DNA from: JANWHZ01 sp041487535
GTDB taxonomy: Bacteria > Patescibacteriota > Saccharimonadia > Saccharimonadales > UBA4665
Length of the DNA stretch: 44,009 bases
Assembly (NCBI GenBank): GCA_041487535.1
Contig: JBGPNM010000002.1
Location: forward strand, 1-44,009
Reading direction: 5' to 3'
Of this stretch, positions 40,038-44,009 are shown piece by piece (the first letter of the stretch is position 1; each line of letters opens with the position of its first letter). Under the pieces are notes generated by a model, which saw only the letters and a list, made by a program, of their open reading frames with translations, searched no databases and was not told the DNA's origin. A program made the translations under genes and the position numbers.

Positions 40038-40613
40038 ATGGAAGCACAACCAGGCTTAGCTGAGGGGCAATCGATGGACTTCAATATGTACCGCGTTTTG
40101 GAACGGAAAGCGTGGACACTCATCGCTGAGAAGTCGGGCAACGAAATGCGATTTGCATCCCCTATCCCAAATCAACCGTACTGGACTCATCTTATGGAAG
40201 TGCATATGGCGCAAATCGTCGGAGGCATTACTGACCCGGAGGAACTGCTTGCCACCATTCTGCACGATGCGGTAGAAGACTTTGGTGTTACGACTGAGTA
40301 TCTGGCGGCAGAGTTCTCGCCCCGAATAGCGGCGATCGTCAGTCTCGTTTCAAAACCGGAGCCGTTTATACCCGAAACATTCTACGGCAACATAATGGCC
40401 GCAGACGAAGTATTGTCGATGCCGGCGATGCGCATAAAAGTCCGTGACCGGATCAACAACCTCATAACAAATATGGTCCACAACCAAAGTGAAAAAGCGG
40501 CCGCATATGCAGCAGAAGCCAGGCGGTACTTTATTCCCATGGCAGAGAAGGTAGCGTTGGTTGCAGAGCTTGAGCGGGCGATCCAATACGTCGAGCACGC
40601 GGTCTCCCGGTAA
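40038..40613 (+). CDS. HD-domain protein resembling (p)ppGpp hydrolases
   Basis: 191 residues, about the size of single-domain small alarmone hydrolases (Mesh1-like). The RSH-type HD pattern reads PIPNQPYWTHLMEVHMAQIV (first His), LLATILHDAVEDFGVTTEYL (HD plus ED), FSPRIAAIVSLVSKPEPF and RIKVRDRINNLITNM (the late Asp in the K-x-x-DR-x-NN motif). No synthetase, TGS or ACT domain is attached. It would hydrolyse ppGpp or a related nucleotide in the cytosol; this is family inference. TAGTAT at 40024-40029 ends 8 nt before the ATG, so it too may be leaderless. It follows tRNA-Val by 30 bp. Confidence 0.75.
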   Translation: MEAQPGLAEGQSMDFNMYRVLERKAWTLIAEKSGNEMRFASPIPNQPYWTHLMEVHMAQIVGGITDPEELLATILHDAVEDFGVTTEYLAAEFSPRIAAIVSLVSKPEPFIPETFYGNIMAADEVLSMPAMRIKVRDRINNLITNMVHNQSEKAAAYAAEARRYFIPMAEKVALVAELERAIQYVEHAVSR

Positions 40614-40655
40614 ATTCGCTGCGTATAATTCCGCTGGCGCCTGTCCGGGATTGCC

Positions 40656-42095
40656 TTATTCAGAAACGGCTGCAGTTGAAGGCAAGCCGAGAATGATATT
40701 GAGCTGGGCCAATTCCGCAGCGCGCGGCCAGATGTTGAAGACGCAACCTTTCAAGTTCACTGATTGCTGCATCATGACAGGAGCGGGTTGGCCGGCACCG
40801 GGGCAGATGGGGTTATCAGGGAAGCCAAGACGGTGGCCGGTCTCGTGGTTGATCATGAGCGTGCGGTAATCTTCCAGCGTGCCGTTTGTTTTATCCCAGG
40901 GAGGCGTGGCAGAAGTCCAGCGGTCGTAGTTGAGGACGACGTCTGTACCTGTCTGGCAGCTATAGTAGGCGTCGCAGATGGCGCCGAAGCTGGTCATTTG
41001 TGACGCAGCACTCATCCAGACGGTATACTGGCAGCCCCTGCCGACGTGTTGGAAGGCTATGCGTCCGCCGTTATTCCAGCCCCGGGTATCGTAATATGTG
41101 GCCGCAAGTTTGCCGGTGAGGTCGCTAAGCACCGAAGCGTCAATGCCGCGGACGGCGGTGCAATAGGTGCGGAGAATAGTGCCGTTGCCGGCGGGCACCA
41201 CCGCGAAGGTACGCGGAAGATCCTTGCTGACGGCGTAAACGGCGGCGGCTGCCAGGTCGTCCGGATTGGCAATGGTCGTGCCGAGTTGGCGGGCGAGCGT
41301 GTCGATGTACACCCGTGCTGCCGTGGCGGAGGGCGCCATAGTCTGGTCCTTCGGCACGAACCAGCTGCCCACTTCCGCTTTGCCGGGCCGCACCGTCCGG
41401 CCGTGGTAAACGAAGCTTATGGCTGTACCCAGGTGCAGTTGCAGTTGTTGTAGCTGGCCGGCAAGATCGGTAGCTTTTTGCCGTGCAGCAATCGGTGTGG
41501 TCGGCACGCCAACAATCGATGAACCGTTTTGCAGGGCTGCAGCAAGGCTGTCTTTTAATCTTGCGTCGTCCACCGTGTAGCCGCTTGCTGCCAGGGCGAT
41601 GGCGAAGGAAGAACCGCGAAACGCAATGTGTTCTGGAATGGCTGGACGCGAAAACGTTGTTGCTAGCCTCGCAGCCGCCTGCCGGTACGTCTGCTGGTCG
41701 AACCGTAACCGCAGCGGCACGTCGTAGCGTGTTACCAAGCTCGCCAGCGGCAGCCAGCGCCGCAGTTCATCCGTTGAGCGCAGGGTGGCAGGTACATCAA
41801 TTCGTATGCCAAGCTGAGCTGGTGTTATAACCGTTTGCGCCGCGCCCTTCCGGAGCGTCAGGCGGGCGGGCAGCATGTCTGCAGCAGGGATAGCGGCGAG
41901 TGATGCCAGCGGCTTGCCGCTTATATCCAGCTTGCCCAAGTGTGCGTTTGGCAACACACGGGTATGGTAGATCTGGGCCATAACCATATTTGCCGCCACG
42001 AAGACAAGACAGATGACCGCAAGTATTCGGCACAGCTCAAAAAGCGGGCGCAGACGGCGTGCCGGTACAGTCGGATGGCTGGCGATTGTGGACAT
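40656..42095 (-). CDS. DUF3152-like membrane-anchored zinc-protease-type protein
   Basis: 479 residues from ATG 42095. One N-terminal membrane helix (LFELCRILAVICLVFVAANMVMA) is followed by two repeats resembling the peptidoglycan-binding domain found in VanW-type proteins (DVPATLRSTDELRRWLPLAS; ALAASGYTVDDARLKDSLAA). The C-terminal ~170 residues match the actinobacterial DUF3152 pattern: RTYCTAVRGIDASVLSDLTG, and MINHETGHRLGFPDNPICPG followed by APVMMQQS. HETGH is a zinc-protease HExxH motif. Four or more cysteines suggest disulfides outside the cell. Role in wall remodelling is inference. The longer start at 42197 would run into palindromic element D. Confidence 0.8.
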   Translation of the reverse strand: MSTIASHPTVPARRLRPLFELCRILAVICLVFVAANMVMAQIYHTRVLPNAHLGKLDISGKPLASLAAIPAADMLPARLTLRKGAAQTVITPAQLGIRIDVPATLRSTDELRRWLPLASLVTRYDVPLRLRFDQQTYRQAAARLATTFSRPAIPEHIAFRGSSFAIALAASGYTVDDARLKDSLAAALQNGSSIVGVPTTPIAARQKATDLAGQLQQLQLHLGTAISFVYHGRTVRPGKAEVGSWFVPKDQTMAPSATAARVYIDTLARQLGTTIANPDDLAAAAVYAVSKDLPRTFAVVPAGNGTILRTYCTAVRGIDASVLSDLTGKLAATYYDTRGWNNGGRIAFQHVGRGCQYTVWMSAASQMTSFGAICDAYYSCQTGTDVVLNYDRWTSATPPWDKTNGTLEDYRTLMINHETGHRLGFPDNPICPGAGQPAPVMMQQSVNLKGCVFNIWPRAAELAQLNIILGLPSTAAVSE

Positions 42096-42101
42096 GTTTA
42101 A

Positions 42102-42107
42102 ATTGTA
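42102..42107 (-). promoter_or_regulatory. -10 box of the DUF3152-like gene (leaderless type)
   Basis: TACAAT on the minus strand ends 6 nt before ATG 42095. The matching -35 position (about 42125-42130) falls on the edge of palindromic element D, so the element may have altered this promoter. Confidence 0.5.
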
Positions 42108-42127
42108 CTGTACGTACTGGCAGCACC

Positions 42128-42295
42128 CTATAGCCCCCGCAAAACAAAACCTGCGTTTTATGCCGCGCCCGGACGGCCAGAAACAGCCACGCCTCACTCA
42201 CCGTATCTACTGATATGCTTCGTTCGGTCTGGCAGTTTCTGACTCGTCCGGATCATCAGCCTAAATTCACAAGTTTTGTTTTGCGGGGGCTATAG
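42128..42295 (+). repeat. Palindromic element D (168 bp, MITE-like)
   Basis: Terminal inverted repeats match at 25 of 26 positions (42128-42153 and 42270-42295); the outer part is CTATAGCCCCCGCAAAACAA. Inner arms continue: CCGGACGGCCAGAAACAGCC near 42170 against GGCAGTTTCTGACTCGTCCGG near 42231. There is no ORF. It lies between the divergent DUF3152-like gene and lemA. Confidence 0.85.
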
Positions 42296-42341
42296 CATGC
42301 TCGTGTGATTCAAGCTATAGCCGCACCTGTACTGCCTGCTG

Positions 42342-42367
42342 TATAATCTAGACCAGAAGAAAAGGAG
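42342..42367 (+). promoter_or_regulatory. Promoter and ribosome binding site of lemA
   Basis: TATAAT at 42342-42347 and AAAGGAG at 42361-42367, 5 nt before ATG 42373; a conventional leadered start. Confidence 0.65.
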
Positions 42368-42372
42368 AACTT

Positions 42373-42939
42373 ATGTCAGCATGGATTATACTTGTCGCCG
42401 TTATCGTTCTGGTGGTCATTATTGGCGCGGCTATGTACAACGGCCTGGTGCGTTTGAATGTGCGGGCCGATGAAGCCTGGAGCGACATTACGGTGCAGCT
42501 GAAGCGGCGCTACGACCTTATCCCCAACCTGGTTAATACGGTGAAGGGCTATGCGACGCACGAAAAAAGCGTGTTCGAGGATGTGACGGTGGCGCGGGCG
42601 AGCGCCATGAACGCGCAAGGGGTGGCAGAGACGGCCAAAGCAGAGAATCAATTTTCGCAGACTTTGAAGAGCCTGTTCGCCGTTGCCGAGAACTATCCGC
42701 AGCTGCGCGCCAGCGAGAATTTCCAACAGTTACAAGCGCAACTTACCGACACCGAGGACAAAATTATGGCCGCCCGGCGCTTCTATAACGGCGTCGTGCG
42801 CGATTTTAACACTAAGCGCAAAATCTTCCCCACCAACATCTTCGCCGGTCTGTTGGGCTTTACCAAAGATAAAGAGTTCTTTGAGCTTGATGCGGCCGAA
42901 GAAGCCAAAGCCGAGCAGCCGGTTGAGGTGAAGTTTTAA
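42373..42939 (+). CDS. lemA: LemA family protein
   Basis: 188 residues with one N-terminal membrane helix (IILVAVIVLVVIIGAAMY) and a long alpha-helical domain. The family signature is complete: NVRADEAWSDITVQLKRRYDLIPNLVNTVKGYATHEKSVFEDVTVARA, then YPQLRASENFQQLQAQLTDTEDKIMAARRFYNGVVRDFNTK and the FPTNIFAGLLGF end. LemA proteins are membrane proteins of uncertain function, often paired with the protease HtpX, as here 48 bp downstream. Confidence 0.95.
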   Translation: MSAWIILVAVIVLVVIIGAAMYNGLVRLNVRADEAWSDITVQLKRRYDLIPNLVNTVKGYATHEKSVFEDVTVARASAMNAQGVAETAKAENQFSQTLKSLFAVAENYPQLRASENFQQLQAQLTDTEDKIMAARRFYNGVVRDFNTKRKIFPTNIFAGLLGFTKDKEFFELDAAEEAKAEQPVEVKF

Positions 42940-42987
42940 GGAAGCCTGGGCTATCCGGCAAGACGGCCGCAGCAGTGAGGATAACGG

Positions 42988-43794
42988 ATGTACAGCCAAA
43001 TAGCCGCTAACAAACGCCGCACCGTCATCATCATGGCGGTGTTTGTGGCGTTCGTTGGTCTGATCGCTTGGATATTCAATCAGTCCTTCGGCGGTCAGCC
43101 GACGACCTTTTATGGTGTACTTATCGGCGCGCTGTTGTACACTGTCATTACCTATTTTATGGGCAGCCGGTTGGCTTTGGCCGTGAACGGCGCCCGCGAA
43201 GTCCATAAAGAAGACAACCCCCGTTTGTGGCGCATTATCGAGAATCTCAGTATTACCGACGGCTTGCCGATGCCGCGGGTATATCTGATGGATGATCCGG
43301 CGCCGAATGCCTTTGCGACCGGGCGCAAGCCGGAAACAGCGGCGGTCTGCGCGACTACCGGCCTGCTCGACATCATGGACGATAACGAGCTGCAAGGCGT
43401 GTTTGCGCACGAACTGGGACACGTCAAGAACTACGACATCCGCGTGTCCATGGTGGCGTTCGCACTGACGGCGGTAATCTCGCTGCTTGCTGATGTTATC
43501 TTACGGATGACATGGTTCCGCGGTAACAACCGCGACCGCGAAGGCGGGCAGGTGTTTATGCTGCTCGGCATCGTGGCGGCTATTCTGGCGCCATTAGTCG
43601 CAACAATGATCCAGTTGGCCATCTCCCGCCAGCGCGAATACTTGGCCGATGCGACAAGCGCACTGACGACGCGTTACCCGGAAGGTCTCATCAGCGCCCT
43701 TCAAAAGATCGAACGGACTGGCAGCCGCTTGCAGCATCCCAATACCGCCACGGCGCACCTATTTTTTGCAAATCCCCTAGGGCTTGTTTTCTGA
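42988..43794 (+). CDS. htpX: Protease HtpX, truncated at the C-terminus
   Basis: HtpX is a membrane zinc metalloprotease for quality control of membrane proteins. Two N-terminal helices (TVIIMAVFVAFVGLIAWIF; VLIGALLYTVITYFMG), the active site GVFAHELGHVKNYDIRVSM (HExxH), two further helices, and the third zinc ligand in ISRQREYLADATSALTT are all present. The family's conserved HLFFANPL is reached, after which the expected ~25 residues (including the usual THPPIEERI-like end) are missing. The frame ends GLVF and stop. The break coincides with the end of a purF fragment on the opposite strand. The catalytic core is complete, so activity is possible. Confidence 0.93.
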   Translation: MYSQIAANKRRTVIIMAVFVAFVGLIAWIFNQSFGGQPTTFYGVLIGALLYTVITYFMGSRLALAVNGAREVHKEDNPRLWRIIENLSITDGLPMPRVYLMDDPAPNAFATGRKPETAAVCATTGLLDIMDDNELQGVFAHELGHVKNYDIRVSMVAFALTAVISLLADVILRMTWFRGNNRDREGGQVFMLLGIVAAILAPLVATMIQLAISRQREYLADATSALTTRYPEGLISALQKIERTGSRLQHPNTATAHLFFANPLGLVF

Positions 43795-43961
43795 ACCAAG
43801 TCTGGAACAGTAAATTCTGTACGCTCCCAAAAAAAATCGCCACCATAAGTAGTTAGAGCCATCCCTGAACCATTCTCTCCCCGATACTGAAGAGCGTCCA
43901 TCATGGATACTACGACATTGTAGGCATTAGGAATATTGATTGCCCCGACAACTCCGCACAT
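43785..43961 (-). pseudogene. purF: N-terminal fragment of amidophosphoribosyltransferase (PurF)
   Basis: From ATG 43961 (GGAG about 9 nt upstream) the minus strand reads MCGVVGAINIPNAYNVVVSM, then MDALQYRGENGSGMALTTYG. This is the Ntn glutaminase start of PurF, with nucleophile Cys2 and the LQxRG motif. Similarity is lost after about 57 residues (VPDLVQK), where the sequence becomes the antisense of htpX; the frame then runs 25 more meaningless codons. The glutaminase is incomplete and the phosphoribosyltransferase half is missing. The upstream 48 bp are AT-rich. GlmS-type amidotransferases are a less likely alternative. Confidence 0.75.
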
Positions 43962-44009
43962 TAGTTTATCTCCATTTTTTAAAAAACACAGAATTATTTT
44001 ACAATAAAA

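Noticed and set aside
1..44009. Reassigned stop codon (UGA as Gly, as in Gracilibacteria and SR1)
   Set aside because: TGA ends several conserved proteins at their natural C-termini (alaS, sbcB, obgE), and no conserved gene needs read-through.
1..44009. CRISPR array or intact prophage
   Set aside because: No regularly spaced direct repeats and no phage structural or integrase genes; the YvlD/holin-like and baseplate-J-like proteins are chromosomal families here.

Overview
This window looks like chromosome from a Saccharibacteria (TM7) / Patescibacteria-type organism. That is inferred from the gene set and architecture: compact unlinked housekeeping genes (mnmA, alaS, obgE, uvrA, uvrC, secG, ruvX, mltG, bL25), an FtsA-like gene followed by a baseplate-J-like membrane protein, shortened AlaRS and UvrC, many tiny unknown proteins, and core promoters placed directly on start codons. 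TGA, TAA and TAG all act as stops, so the standard bacterial code applies. Base composition is moderately GC-rich, with AT-richer patches at about 26-28.5 kb, around 36-37 kb, at the right edge and inside alaS.

Layout. 0-5.3 kb: the end of a PKD-domain surface protein, mnmA, a disturbed strip with a broken small gene and a second mnmA 3' end, alaS and small unknown genes. 5.3-13.4 kb: FtsA-like ATPase, baseplate-J-like protein, ruvX and mltG as an overlapping operon, then a LysM/CHAP wall hydrolase with a long structured leader, a transglutaminase-like protein and obgE. 13.5-25 kb: YkgJ-type protein, exonuclease I, uvrA, DedA, bL25, an ABC exporter and a large low-complexity membrane protein. 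25-28.6 kb: trhO with a displaced start, a gene split by a 10-bp tandem duplication, an IS630-like remnant and an EEP-family hydrolase. 28.6-35.2 kb: uvrC, a YdjM-type membrane protein, a proline aminopeptidase, a YvlD-like protein, secG and a peptide-binding protein. 35.2-39.7 kb: a hairpin-rich non-coding stretch, tRNA-Leu(CAG), a graspetide-type RiPP locus, an FAD-linked oxidase and a RelE/RelB-like toxin-antitoxin pair. 39.7-44 kb: tRNA-Leu(GAG), tRNA-Val(TAC), an alarmone-hydrolase-like HD protein, a DUF3152-like protein, lemA, and htpX cut off where a purF fragment begins.

The most notable system is at 35727-37001 on the minus strand: an MvdD/TgmB-like ATP-grasp peptide ligase preceded by a 54-residue ORF with a good Shine-Dalgarno. 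Its acidic, Thr-containing C-terminus (RFVTTLGDKDYTDFDSDDA) has the make-up of a graspetide core, so this is a candidate two-gene ester/amide-crosslinked peptide pathway in a streamlined bacterium.

Two window-wide patterns also stand out. First, at least twelve genes have a TANNNT -10 box ending only 6-9 nt before the start codon, which predicts leaderless mRNAs. Second, four intergenic elements of almost the same size (164, 171, 167 and 168 bp) are imperfect palindromes over their whole length, with different terminal repeats; three begin at or within a few bases of a stop codon.
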